From positions 1 to 59,891 of the forward strand of contig NZ_JALXPE010000020.1 in assembly GCF_025143365.1 (NCBI RefSeq): a DNA stretch of 59,891 nucleotides, read 5' to 3'. A program made the translations under genes and the position numbers. Below the pieces are notes generated by a model. It was not told the origin of the DNA. It saw only the letters and a list, made by a program, of their open reading frames with translations, and did no database searches. The stretch is from Microbacterium sp. p3-SID336. Lineage in GTDB: Bacteria > Actinomycetota > Actinomycetes > Actinomycetales > Microbacteriaceae. This document shows positions 24,786 through 33,626 of the stretch, piece after piece (positions within the stretch are counted from its first letter, which is position 1; each line of letters starts with the position of its first letter).

Positions 24786-25519
24786 TGCGGCGCCTTGATC
24801 ATGTAGCCGACGCCGCGCACGGTGTGCAGCAGCGGCGTGCGTCCGGCGTCGATCTTCTTGCGCAGGTAGGAGATGTACAGCTCGACGACGGAGGACTTGC
24901 CGCCGAAGTCGTAGCTCCAGACACGGTCGAGGATCTGCGCCTTCGAGAGCACGCGGCGCTCGTTGCGCATGAGGTAGCGCAGCAGCTCGAACTCGGTCGC
25001 GGTGAGTTCGATCTCGACGCCGTCGCGCACGACCTCGTGGCTGTCCTCGTTGAGGGTGAGGTCGGCGACGCGCAGGATGGACTGTCCGTCGTCGGCGGTG
25101 GCGTGGCCGGTGCGACGGATGATCGCCCGCAGCCGGGCGATCACCTCCTCCAGGCTGAACGGCTTGGTGACGTAGTCGTCGCCGCCGGCGGTGAGCCCGG
25201 CGACCCGGTCGCCCACGGCGTCCTTCGCGGTGAGGAACAGCACAGGGACGAGGTTGCCCGCGTCGCGCAGCCGCTTGAGCACGGCCATGCCGTCCAGGTC
25301 GGGCATCATGATGTCGAGCACGAGGGCGTCCGGCTCGAACTCCTTGGCCACTTGGATGGCCTCCAGGCCGGAGGACGCGGTGCGCACCTCCCAGCCCTCC
25401 ATCCGCAGGGCCATCGCGAGCAGGTCGGTGAGCATCTGCTCGTCGTCGACGGCGAGGATGCGCAGCGGGGAGCCGTCAGGACGGCGCAGGTCGGGAAGGT
25501 CGCTGGTCATAGCTCCCAT
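24782..25519 (-). CDS. OmpR-family response regulator
   Basis: 245 aa. The receiver domain has acidic pair DD (25-26), phospho-acceptor Asp69 in LVLDIMMPD, and Lys in VTKPFS. The C-terminal winged helix includes LSKAQILDRVWSYDFGG and RGVGYMIK. The start at 25519 has AGGAGA upstream with good spacing; the ATG at 25510 does not. It forms an operon with the downstream kinase and is divergent from the FAD oxidase gene, 95 bp away. Confidence 0.95.
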   Translation of the reverse strand: MGAMTSDLPDLRRPDGSPLRILAVDDEQMLTDLLAMALRMEGWEVRTASSGLEAIQVAKEFEPDALVLDIMMPDLDGMAVLKRLRDAGNLVPVLFLTAKDAVGDRVAGLTAGGDDYVTKPFSLEEVIARLRAIIRRTGHATADDGQSILRVADLTLNEDSHEVVRDGVEIELTATEFELLRYLMRNERRVLSKAQILDRVWSYDFGGKSSVVELYISYLRKKIDAGRTPLLHTVRGVGYMIKAPQ

Positions 25520-25602
25520 TCTGCGGAATCTCCTATGTGATCTCTATGGAAACGGTTATGCATTTTCTGAGAGCTCCGGCCCCGGATGTCCGTGGCCGGG
25601 TC

Positions 25603-25608
25603 TACGGT
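25603..25608 (+). promoter_or_regulatory. -10 hexamer TACGGT for the FAD oxidase gene (leaderless)
   Basis: It ends six bases before the ATG at 25615. No ribosome site separates them, so the transcript should begin at the start codon. Confidence 0.6.
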
Positions 25609-25614
25609 GTGCTC

Positions 25615-26865
25615 ATGGTCGACAGTGTCGAGATCCCTCCCACCCGTATCCACCGCCCCACCTCCGCTTCCGAGGTGGCCCGAATCATCCGCCAGGCCGC
25701 CGAGGAAGGCGTGCCGCTCACCGTCGTGTCCGGCGGGCACGGCCCCTGGTCGCATGCTCCGGCAGACGGCATCCGCCTCGAACTCGGCGAGCTCGCCGGG
25801 ATCGAGGTCGACGGCACCCGCGTGCGCGTCGGCGGCGGCGCCGTCTGGGGCGAGGTGGCGGCGGCTCTCGCCCCGCACGGGCTGGCGCTCAGCTCCGGCG
25901 ACACCGCGACCGTCGGCGTCGGCGGACTCACCCTCGGCGGCGGCATCGGCTGGATGGTCCGTGCCTGGGGCCTCGCGGTCGACCAACTGGTCGGCGCGCA
26001 GGTCGTGACCGCGAGTGGTGACGTCGTCGAGACCACGGCCGCGCAGCACCCCGAGCTGTTCTGGGCGCTGCGCGGGGGCGGGGGCAACTTCGGCGTCGTG
26101 ACGCGGTTCGACTTCGAGGCTCACCGCCTGCCCGGCATCGCCTTCGCCGAGCTCGCCGTGGGGGAGGATGCCGCCGCGATGCTGCGCGCCGCGCGCGAAC
26201 TGATGCGCGACGCCCCGCGCGAGCTCACCGTCACCTACATGGACGTGCCGCCCATGGACCCCAACGCGCCAGCTGGCGCGCGGCTGAGCGCCGTCTGGGC
26301 CGGCCCCGAGCCCGACAGGCTCGGCGCCGCGCTCGCACCGCTCGCCGCGCTCGAGGGTGTGCAGACCGAAATCAGCGAGCCCGCCTATCGAGACATCCTG
26401 ATGGAGATGCCCGTTCCGGAGGGGGACGAGGCTCCCGCGCCTCCGGGGTTCATCGCCGCGAACGGACTCCTCCGCGACCTGGACGACGAGCTCGTCGGCC
26501 GCGTGGTCGCCTTCCGCCGCGAGTTCCCGGCCTCGGTCGTCTTCCTGCGCTCCCTCGGCGGTGCCTTCGCCGACGTGCCGGAGGAGGAGACGGCGTTCCC
26601 GGCGCGCGACGCCGCGTGGTTCGTCATGGTCGCGGCGATCGACATCCCGGGAATGCTCGACGACGATTCCCGGGCGAAGGCCGCGGCCGACGCCCAGCGG
26701 ATCGTCGGCGGGCGCCTGGCGGAGTACAGCAACTTCGTCGACGCGGAGCGGCCGGAGACGGTCGCCGGGATGTACGCCGAGGCAAGCTACGCACGCCTGC
26801 GCGACGTGAAGCGGCAGTGGGACCCGCAGAACCTGTTCCGCCGCAACCACAACATCGCCGTCTGA
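25615..26865 (+). CDS. FAD-binding oxidoreductase, berberine-bridge-enzyme type
   Basis: 416 aa. The FAD (PCMH-type) domain has SGGHGPW, whose His is the expected 8-alpha-histidyl FAD site. The second motif reads SGDTATVGVGG, lacking the Cys that makes a bicovalent bond in plant BBEs, so single covalent attachment is expected. The C-terminal BBE tail (SYARLRDVKRQWDPQNLFR) is typical. No signal peptide from this start. The frame extends 26 codons upstream, but the promoter and homology favour 25615. The substrate is unknown (sugar or alcohol oxidation is a family precedent). Confidence 0.88.
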   Translation: MVDSVEIPPTRIHRPTSASEVARIIRQAAEEGVPLTVVSGGHGPWSHAPADGIRLELGELAGIEVDGTRVRVGGGAVWGEVAAALAPHGLALSSGDTATVGVGGLTLGGGIGWMVRAWGLAVDQLVGAQVVTASGDVVETTAAQHPELFWALRGGGGNFGVVTRFDFEAHRLPGIAFAELAVGEDAAAMLRAARELMRDAPRELTVTYMDVPPMDPNAPAGARLSAVWAGPEPDRLGAALAPLAALEGVQTEISEPAYRDILMEMPVPEGDEAPAPPGFIAANGLLRDLDDELVGRVVAFRREFPASVVFLRSLGGAFADVPEEETAFPARDAAWFVMVAAIDIPGMLDDDSRAKAAADAQRIVGGRLAEYSNFVDAERPETVAGMYAEASYARLRDVKRQWDPQNLFRRNHNIAV

Positions 26866-26940
26866 GCCTCTGAGCTCTGAGCCTCTGAGCCTCTGAGCCT
26901 CTGAGTCGCGGCGCCCTGAGCCCTGAGCCTCTGAGCGCTA
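26864..26940. repeat. Tandem 8-bp array (GAGCCTCT)
   Basis: GAGCCTCT units start at 26864, 26879, 26887, 26895 and 26925, with 7-bp or decayed units between (GAGCTCT, GAGCCCT). The array starts inside the stop codon of the FAD oxidase and runs toward the convergent gnd gene. It belongs to the same unit family as 16470-16533. Confidence 0.85.
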
Positions 26941-26976
26941 TGCCTCCGTACTGCTGAGCGTTCGAGCCTCGCACAC

Positions 26977-27010
26977 GAGGGCCCCGGAACCATGCGGTTC
27001 CGGGGCCCTC
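26977..27010. terminator. Perfect hairpin terminator between the FAD oxidase and gnd
   Basis: 15-bp perfect stem (26977-26991 with 26996-27010) around loop ATGC, 14 bp from the gnd stop. It is placed to end transcription from both convergent genes. No strong U-tract on either side. Confidence 0.85.
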
Positions 27011-27024
27011 GGCGTCGACGCGGG

Positions 27025-28479
27025 TCAGTGCGTGTCTTCGGCCTCGATCTCGGTGCGGTCGCCGGACCACAGCGTGTGGAAGGTGCCTTCCTTGTCGATG
27101 CGCTTGTAGGTGTGCGCGCCGAAGAAGTCCCGCTGCCCCTGCACGAGCGCGGCCGGGAGGCGGTCGGCGCGGATGCCGTCGTAGTACGACAGCGACGAGG
27201 AGAATGCGGGGGCGGGGATCCCCGACTGTGCGGCGGTCACGACCACGCGCCGCCAGGCCGACTGGCCGCGGGTGAGCGCCTCGGCGAAGTACGGGGCCGT
27301 CATCAGCACCGGCAGGTCCGGGGTCGCGGCGTACGCGTCGGCGATGCGGTTGAGGAACTGCGCACGGATGATGCAGCCGCCGCGCCAGATCTTGGAGATC
27401 GCACCGAGGTCGATGTTCCAGCCGTACTCGGCAGCGCCGGCCCTGATCTCGTCGAAGCCCTGCGAGTACGCCACGATCTTCGAGGCGTACAGCGCGAGGC
27501 GCACGTCCTCGATGAAGGCGTCGACCTGATCGGCCGGGACGGTGAACTCCTCGTCGGGTCCGGGCAGGGACGCGGCCACGGCGCGCTGCTCGGGGTGCGA
27601 CGACAGCGACCGCGCGAACGTGGCCTCGGCGATGCCGGAGACCGGCACGCCCAGCGAGAGCGCCGTCTGCACGGTCCACGCGCCGGTGCCCTTGGCTCCG
27701 GCCTGGTCCAGGATCACGTCGACCAACGGCTTCCCCGTCTCCGCATCCACCTGGCGGAGCACCTCTGCGGTGATCTCGATCAGGTACGACTCCAGTTCAC
27801 CCCGGTTCCACTCCGCGAAGATCTCCGCGATCTCCGCCGGCGTCTTTCCGGTGCCGCGGCGGATCAGGTCGTAGGCCTCGGCGATGAGCTGCATGTCGGC
27901 GTACTCGATGCCGTTGTGCACCATCTTCACGAAGTGGCCCGCGCCGTCGTGACCGACATGGGTGACACAGGGCTCGCCCTCTGCCACGGCCGCGATCGAC
28001 TTCAGGATCGGGCCGAGTGTGACCCACGACTCGTCCGAGCCGCCCGGCATGATCGAGGGGCCGGTGAGCGCGCCCTCCTCGCCGCCGGAGATGCCGGCGC
28101 CGACGAAGTTGATGCCGGTCTCACGGACCGCCTTCTCGCGCCGGATCGTGTCGGGGAAGTAGGCGTTCCCGCCGTCGACGATGATGTCGCCCGGCTCGAA
28201 GACCTCGACGAGGGAATCGATCACGGCGTCGGTCGGCGCCCCGGCCTTGACCATGATGATCGCCGTGCGCGGCTTCTGCAGCGAGTCAGCGAACTCCTGG
28301 TAGGTCCGCGCCGGGATGAAGCCGGCTTCGGGGTGCTCGTCGAGGAGGGTCTGCGTCTTCTCGTAGCTGCGGTTGAAGATCGCCACGGTGTTCCCCTCGC
28401 GGCTGGCGAGGTTGCGGGCGAGGTTCGACCCCATGACGGCGAGTCCGACGACTCCGATGTTCGCTGATGCTTCGGGCAC
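27025..28479 (-). CDS. gnd: 6-phosphogluconate dehydrogenase (decarboxylating)
   Basis: 484 aa, normal length. It oxidises 6-phosphogluconate to ribulose-5-phosphate, CO2 and NADPH in the pentose phosphate pathway. Conserved parts: VVGLAVMGSNLARN (cofactor loop), VGAGISGGEEGA (signature), HFVKMVHNGIEY (catalytic Lys/His/Asn region) and AKGTGAWTV. The start is GTG with AGGAG six bases upstream. It lies 162 bp from the divergent dehydrogenase-gluconokinase pair, which probably feeds it. Confidence 0.96.
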   Translation of the reverse strand: MPEASANIGVVGLAVMGSNLARNLASREGNTVAIFNRSYEKTQTLLDEHPEAGFIPARTYQEFADSLQKPRTAIIMVKAGAPTDAVIDSLVEVFEPGDIIVDGGNAYFPDTIRREKAVRETGINFVGAGISGGEEGALTGPSIMPGGSDESWVTLGPILKSIAAVAEGEPCVTHVGHDGAGHFVKMVHNGIEYADMQLIAEAYDLIRRGTGKTPAEIAEIFAEWNRGELESYLIEITAEVLRQVDAETGKPLVDVILDQAGAKGTGAWTVQTALSLGVPVSGIAEATFARSLSSHPEQRAVAASLPGPDEEFTVPADQVDAFIEDVRLALYASKIVAYSQGFDEIRAGAAEYGWNIDLGAISKIWRGGCIIRAQFLNRIADAYAATPDLPVLMTAPYFAEALTRGQSAWRRVVVTAAQSGIPAPAFSSSLSYYDGIRADRLPAALVQGQRDFFGAHTYKRIDKEGTFHTLWSGDRTEIEAEDTH

Positions 28480-28641
28480 AGAAGGCTCCTCGATCGGGAA
28501 GAAGGGTTGTCTTCAGCGTATCGCTGTGGGGTCCCCCGGCGCGCGCTCGTGTCGGGTCCCCGTCACACGCACCGCGTGAAGGCGGGGTCAGGGGACGCCG
28601 CCCCCTACGCTGGTCGGAGCAGTCGTGCGGAGGGAGTCGAT

Positions 28642-29700
28642 GTGGGCGAGTCGGAGAAGAGGATTCGTGCGGTCGTGGCGGTGCCGCTCGCGGAGGAGCT
28701 GTGCCGACTGATCGAGGAGCGCGAGCCGCGCCTGGAGGTCGTGCGCGATCACACCCTGGTGCCGCCCATGCGGGGCCCGGCGGACTGGTCGGGCGACCCC
28801 GACTTCCGTCGCTCACCGGAGCAGCAGGCGGCCTATGACGCCATGGTGGATTCCGCCGACGTGCTGTTCGGAATCCCCGATGTCGATGCGGCGGCCCTCG
28901 CCCGCACGGTGGCGGCGAACCCGCGTCTGCGTTGGGTCATGACGACGGCGGCCGGCGGCGGCAGCACGGTGCAGGCCGCGGGACTGGATCGCGCGGCGCT
29001 GGACCGCATCGTCTTCACGACGAGTGCGGGCGTGCACGGCGGAACGCTGGCGGAGTTCGCCGTCTTCGCGGTGCTGGCCGGCGCGAAGGGGCTGCCGCGA
29101 CTGCTCGCGGATCAGGGCGAGCGACGGTGGCCCGACCGCTGGGAGATGCGTCAGCTGGATGAGATGACGGTGCTGGTCGTCGGCCTGGGCGGTATCGGCG
29201 CCGAGTGCGCTCGGCGGTTCGACGCCCTGGGAGCGCGGGTCTGGGGCACGAGCCGCTCCGGCCGCGCGGTCGAGGGTGTGGAGCGGCTGATCGCGCCGGA
29301 CGAACTGGTCGAGGTCGCGCCGCACGTGGATGCCCTCGTGGTGACGCTGCCCGGCACCGCGCAGACCAGGCACCTGATCGGCGAGGATGTCCTTGCGGCT
29401 GTGCGCCCCGGTGCCGTCGTGACCAACGTGGGCAGGGGAAGCGTGATCGACGAGCAGGCGCTGCTGCGAGCGCTCGACGACGGCCGGATCGCCTTCGCGG
29501 GGCTGGACGTCTTCGAGCAGGAACCGCTGCCCGCCGCGTCGCCGCTGTGGGCGCATCCCCGCGTGCTGGTCAGTCCGCACACCGCAGCGCTCAGCGCGAA
29601 GGAGGAGGAGCGCATCGCGCGTCGCTTCGCCGAGAACGCGACCCGGTTCCTCGACGGGCGGGAGCTGCGCGCGGTGGTCGACACGGTCGAGTTCTACTGA
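28642..29700 (+). CDS. D-isomer-specific 2-hydroxyacid dehydrogenase
   Basis: 352 aa from the GTG at 28642, which follows GGAGGGAG at the right distance. Rossmann motif VVGLGGIGAECARR. Catalytic Arg in NVGRGSVID, Glu in DVFEQEP, His in SPHTAA. It probably reduces a 2-oxoacid with NAD(P)H. Because gluconokinase follows 14 bp later and gnd is divergent, 2-ketogluconate is an attractive substrate, but glyoxylate/hydroxypyruvate types cannot be excluded. The frame upstream of 28642 is non-coding in character. Confidence 0.88.
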   Translation: MGESEKRIRAVVAVPLAEELCRLIEEREPRLEVVRDHTLVPPMRGPADWSGDPDFRRSPEQQAAYDAMVDSADVLFGIPDVDAAALARTVAANPRLRWVMTTAAGGGSTVQAAGLDRAALDRIVFTTSAGVHGGTLAEFAVFAVLAGAKGLPRLLADQGERRWPDRWEMRQLDEMTVLVVGLGGIGAECARRFDALGARVWGTSRSGRAVEGVERLIAPDELVEVAPHVDALVVTLPGTAQTRHLIGEDVLAAVRPGAVVTNVGRGSVIDEQALLRALDDGRIAFAGLDVFEQEPLPAASPLWAHPRVLVSPHTAALSAKEEERIARRFAENATRFLDGRELRAVVDTVEFY

Positions 29701-29714
29701 GCGGGTCCCGGACG

Positions 29715-30209
29715 ATGAACAGCGTGCGGGTCGTCGTGATGGGCCCGAGCGGTGCGGGCAAGTCCACGATCGGCAGCGCGCTCGCCGAGGTGGTCGGCGC
29801 ATGTTTCGTGGACGGCGACGACCTGCACCCCCTGACGAACGTCGACAAGATGAGGGCCGGGATCCCGCTCGATGACGAGGACCGGATGCCGTGGCTCGCC
29901 GAGGTGGGACGTGCGCTGCGGAGCGAGGAGCGGATCGTCGTCGCCTGCTCGGCGCTGCGACGCCGCTACCGGGAGGCGATCAGGGTCGAGGCGCCCGATG
30001 CGTTCTTCGTGGAGCTGAGCCTCGACCGCGAGGAGATCGCGAAGCGGCTGAGCGCGCGTGCCGAGCACTTCATGCCGCCGTCGCTGCTGGACTCGCAGCT
30101 CGCGGCTCTCGAGCCCCTCGCTGCAGACGAGAGAGGCGTGCGGGTCTCGGCGTCTGCCGCTCCCGCGCGCATCGTGGCCGAGATCAACGCCGCGCTGGCC
30201 GCGGACTGA
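29715..30209 (+). CDS. gntK: Gluconokinase
   Basis: 164 aa, normal for the short GntK family. P-loop GPSGAGKST, then DGDDLHP and the conserved DEDRMPWL. Converts gluconate plus ATP to 6-phosphogluconate, the substrate of the nearby gnd product. The ATG is 14 bp after the dehydrogenase stop. No strong ribosome site, so expression probably depends on the upstream gene. Confidence 0.94.
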   Translation: MNSVRVVVMGPSGAGKSTIGSALAEVVGACFVDGDDLHPLTNVDKMRAGIPLDDEDRMPWLAEVGRALRSEERIVVACSALRRRYREAIRVEAPDAFFVELSLDREEIAKRLSARAEHFMPPSLLDSQLAALEPLAADERGVRVSASAAPARIVAEINAALAAD

Positions 30210-30249
30210 TCCCGTCGCACGGTGTCGTACCGTGCGACCCGGGGGGCGG

Positions 30250-30375
30250 TCAGTCCTTGCGGTAGCCCGAGCGACCGAGGGCGAAGAGCGCGGCGCCGGT
30301 GGCGACAGCGGCGCACAGGGTCATGGCGCCGATCAGCCAGAGGAGGACGTGCGAGAGGAAGGCTCCGTCGAGCAT
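30250..30375 (-). CDS. 41-residue single-span membrane protein
   Basis: The sequence starts MLDGAFLSHVLLWLIG and ends GRSGYRKD: one hydrophobic segment (~6-33) and a basic tail, so the C-terminus is probably cytoplasmic. CGGAG lies seven bases before the ATG, which supports translation. It lies opposite to gntK and L25. It is not recognised as any known small protein; conservation across related genomes would settle it. Confidence 0.6.
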   Translation of the reverse strand: MLDGAFLSHVLLWLIGAMTLCAAVATGAALFALGRSGYRKD

Positions 30376-30599
30376 GGGGGTACTCCGAGTTTCTGCAGAA
30401 GGGACCGTGTCCTCAGCCTATCGGGTCATCCGGTACCATTGAGGCGTACCTCGGCGAGGGATGCTTCTGCGCGTGCGCAGACATCCGTGATCGACGCGGC
30501 GAAGCAAGCCCGGTGGCTTTCCTCACGCGTCCGCGTCCGAGTTCACAATTCCAAGACCACCGCGCGGCGCCTTCGCTGCGTGCCCCGAAGGAGAACCTC
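30376..30599 (+). promoter_or_regulatory. Promoter and long leader of the L25 gene
   Basis: TACCAT (30434-30439) is the best -10, giving a leader of about 155 nt, long for this genome. It holds the hairpin 30459-30486 and ends with GAAGGAG before the ATG. Open frames crossing it show no protein-like character. Confidence 0.45.
30459..30486 (+). ncRNA. Leader hairpin upstream of L25 (candidate cis-regulatory RNA)
   Basis: GGATG/CATCC closes the base, a two-base bulge (CT) follows, then TCTGCGC pairs with GCGCAGA around a two-base gap. It starts ~20 nt after the presumed transcription start. Bulged hairpins in ribosomal protein leaders often bind the encoded protein; here that is inference. 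Confidence 0.4.
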
Positions 30600-31214
30600 A
30601 TGTCTGAAGACACCACGGTCCACGCCGAGCTGCGCAGCAGCTTCGGCAAGGGCTTCGCCCGCCGTCTGCGCGCCGCCGGCAAGATCCCCGCGGTCATCTA
30701 CGGTCACGGCACCGAGCCCGTGCACGTGGCGCTTCCCGGCCACCAGGTCTCGCTCATCGTCCGTCGTGCCAACGCGCTTCTCGACCTCGACATCGAGGGC
30801 ACGTCGCAGCTCGCCCTGGTGAAGGACGTCCAGAAGGACCCGGTGCACCAGATCATCGAGCACATCGACCTCCTGGTCGTGAGGAAGGGCGAGAAGGTCG
30901 CCATCGACGTGCCCGTGGTCGTCACCGGCGAGTCTGCTCCCGGCACCATCGTGAACCTCGACGCGACCACCATCCAGGTCGAGGCCGAGGCCACGCACAT
31001 CCCCGAGCACATCGAGGTCTCCGTGGAGGGCCTCGAAGAGGGCGCTCACATCACCGCGGCCGACGTCACCCTGCCCAAGGGCTCGACGCTGCTGACCGAC
31101 GGCGAGGTCCTCGTGGTCGCGATCGCCGTGCCGGCTGCGCCGGTCGAGGAGGAGACCGAGGCTGAGGCCGAGGGCGAGGCTCCCGCCGAGGCCGAGGAGG
31201 CCGCCGCGGAGTGA
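30600..31214 (+). CDS. rplY: 50S ribosomal protein L25 (general stress protein CTC form)
   Basis: 204 aa. The N-terminal ~95 residues are the L25 5S-rRNA-binding domain (RRLRAAGKIPAVIYGHG). The C-terminal CTC domain contains PVVVTGESAPG and DATTIQVEA, ending in a Glu/Ala-rich acidic tail. GAAGGAG lies upstream of the ATG. A 16-bp hairpin follows the stop, then pth, an order common in Actinobacteria. Confidence 0.95.
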   Translation: MSEDTTVHAELRSSFGKGFARRLRAAGKIPAVIYGHGTEPVHVALPGHQVSLIVRRANALLDLDIEGTSQLALVKDVQKDPVHQIIEHIDLLVVRKGEKVAIDVPVVVTGESAPGTIVNLDATTIQVEAEATHIPEHIEVSVEGLEEGAHITAADVTLPKGSTLLTDGEVLVVAIAVPAAPVEEETEAEAEGEAPAEAEEAAAE

Positions 31215-31231
31215 TCTCCGCCTGCATCATC

Positions 31232-31266
31232 ACGGAGGGGACGCGATCGGATCGCGTCCCCTCCGT
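31232..31266 (+). terminator. Hairpin terminator after L25
   Basis: 16-bp stem (31232-31247 with 31251-31266), loop CGG, 17 bp after the stop codon. A TATCCT -10 (31269-31274) just beyond suggests pth also has its own promoter. Confidence 0.8.
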
Positions 31267-31310
31267 CGTATCCTGACCCAGGGCGCGCCCAGGGCGAGAG
31301 AGGACGAGGA

Positions 31311-31892
31311 ATGGCAGCCACGTGGCTCGTGGTCGGTCTCGGCAACCCGGGACCACGGTACGAGGCGACCCGTCACAACATCGGGCAGATGGTGGTCGAT
31401 GAGCTCGCCGCACGTCGGGGGGAGGCATTCCGCGAGCACAAGGGCGGTGCCCGCGTCGTGGAGACGTGGCTGCGCCCCGGAGCGGACAAGCTGGTGCTGG
31501 CGAAGCCGAACACCTTCATGAACGTCTCCGGTACGCCGGTCGCCGCGCTGGCGCGGTTCTACTCCGTCCCGGCGGAGCGTGTCATCGTCGTGCACGACGA
31601 GCTGGACATCCCGTTCGACACGGTCAAGCTCAAGACCGGGGGAGGGCACGGCGGGCACAACGGCGTCCGCGATGTGGCGCGAGCGCTCACGACGGCGGAC
31701 TTCCCGCGTGTGCGCGTGGGCATCGGGCGCCCCGCCGGGCGGCAGGATCCCGCGGACTGGGTCCTCGCCCCGTTCGGCAAGGAGGAGCGGCCGAACCTCC
31801 CGATCCTCGTCGGTGATGCCGCCGACGCGGTCGAGCTCCTCGTCGGAGAGGGGCTCCTGGCTGCACAGCAGAAGCACCACGCGCCGCGCTGA
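31311..31892 (+). CDS. pth: Peptidyl-tRNA hydrolase
   Basis: 193 aa, full length. Releases peptides from stalled peptidyl-tRNA. Catalytic His22 (TRHNIG), Asn12 (GNPGP), Asn71 (TFMNVSG) and Asp96 (VHDELDIP) are all present, along with GGGHGGHNG. GAGGACGAGGA precedes the ATG. Confidence 0.96.
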   Translation: MAATWLVVGLGNPGPRYEATRHNIGQMVVDELAARRGEAFREHKGGARVVETWLRPGADKLVLAKPNTFMNVSGTPVAALARFYSVPAERVIVVHDELDIPFDTVKLKTGGGHGGHNGVRDVARALTTADFPRVRVGIGRPAGRQDPADWVLAPFGKEERPNLPILVGDAADAVELLVGEGLLAAQQKHHAPR

Positions 31893-31927
31893 CGACCACG
31901 GCGTCACCCGCGCGAGTCGTGTACGCG

Positions 31928-32533
31928 TCAGGTGCTGAACGTCGTGGCGACGCCCGTCGCTCCGCCCACGCCGAACGCGATCAGGACGGCGACGAAGAAG
32001 ATGGCGACCGCGACGACGGCGATGACGAGCGCCGCGATGCCGGCGCCACGTCCCTGCTTGCGTCGGATGGCGAGGATGCCCAGCACGATCGCCGCGATGC
32101 CGAGCACCGTGCCCGTCCAGAACGAGATCTCCGTCCACAGCACCTGTTCCCGAGCGGGGGAGAGGAAACTGAGATCGCGCCCGGTCGACACGCCCTGCGG
32201 GAGACGACGACCGATCTCGAAGGCGTTGAGGCCTCCGATGACGGGGATGACGACGGCCGCCACGAGCGACAGTCCGAGCGCGAGCACGCCGAGCAGGCTG
32301 GACCGCTGCGGCGAGGCGTCCGGGACGACGTATCCGCCCGAGGGTGCCGCGTACCCGCCGACCGGTACCTGATACGCCCCGGGGGGAGCAGCCGGCGGCG
32401 CCGGCGGTGCGACCGCGTAGGCGGGGTATGCGGGCGGTGGCATCGCGCCGGGTGACGACGGCTGGGGCTGCGCGCTCACCGGTGGAACAGGGGGGACGGC
32501 ACCGGGGGGAGGGGGCAGCTGCGGATCGGTCAC
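31928..32533 (-). CDS. Proline-rich N-terminus, DUF4190-like membrane protein
   Basis: 201 aa, start GTG. Residues 1-75 are Pro/Ala/Tyr/Gly-rich and probably disordered; the rest has about three membrane segments (~80-100, ~133-155, ~165-195). Proteins of this layout are common and uncharacterised in Actinobacteria. It sits downstream of trpS on the same strand with its own leaderless-type promoter. Confidence 0.8.
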   Translation of the reverse strand: MTDPQLPPPPGAVPPVPPVSAQPQPSSPGAMPPPAYPAYAVAPPAPPAAPPGAYQVPVGGYAAPSGGYVVPDASPQRSSLLGVLALGLSLVAAVVIPVIGGLNAFEIGRRLPQGVSTGRDLSFLSPAREQVLWTEISFWTGTVLGIAAIVLGILAIRRKQGRGAGIAALVIAVVAVAIFFVAVLIAFGVGGATGVATTFST

Positions 32534-32539
32534 GCCCCC

Positions 32540-32545
32540 ATCCTA
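32540..32545 (-). promoter_or_regulatory. -10 hexamer TAGGAT for the proline-rich membrane protein gene (leaderless)
   Basis: It ends six bases before the GTG at 32533, in the short gap after trpS. Confidence 0.6.
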
Positions 32546-32559
32546 CGGGCGTCCCACCC

Positions 32560-33567
<1,008 letters not shown>

Positions 33568-33570
33568 TCA

Positions 33571-33576
33571 ATCCTA
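33571..33576 (-). promoter_or_regulatory. -10 hexamer TAGGAT for trpS (leaderless)
   Basis: It ends six bases before the GTG at 33564. Confidence 0.62.
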
Positions 33577-33614
33577 TGCGGAGTGCGGCGGCGGCTTCGC
33601 GCGGGGTCGTGGCC

Positions 33615-33620
33615 TACGCT
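33615..33620 (+). promoter_or_regulatory. -10 hexamer TACGCT for the DUF4166 gene (leaderless)
   Basis: It ends six bases before the ATG at 33627. Paired with the divergent trpS promoter. Confidence 0.6.
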
Positions 33621-33626
33621 GGCGGG

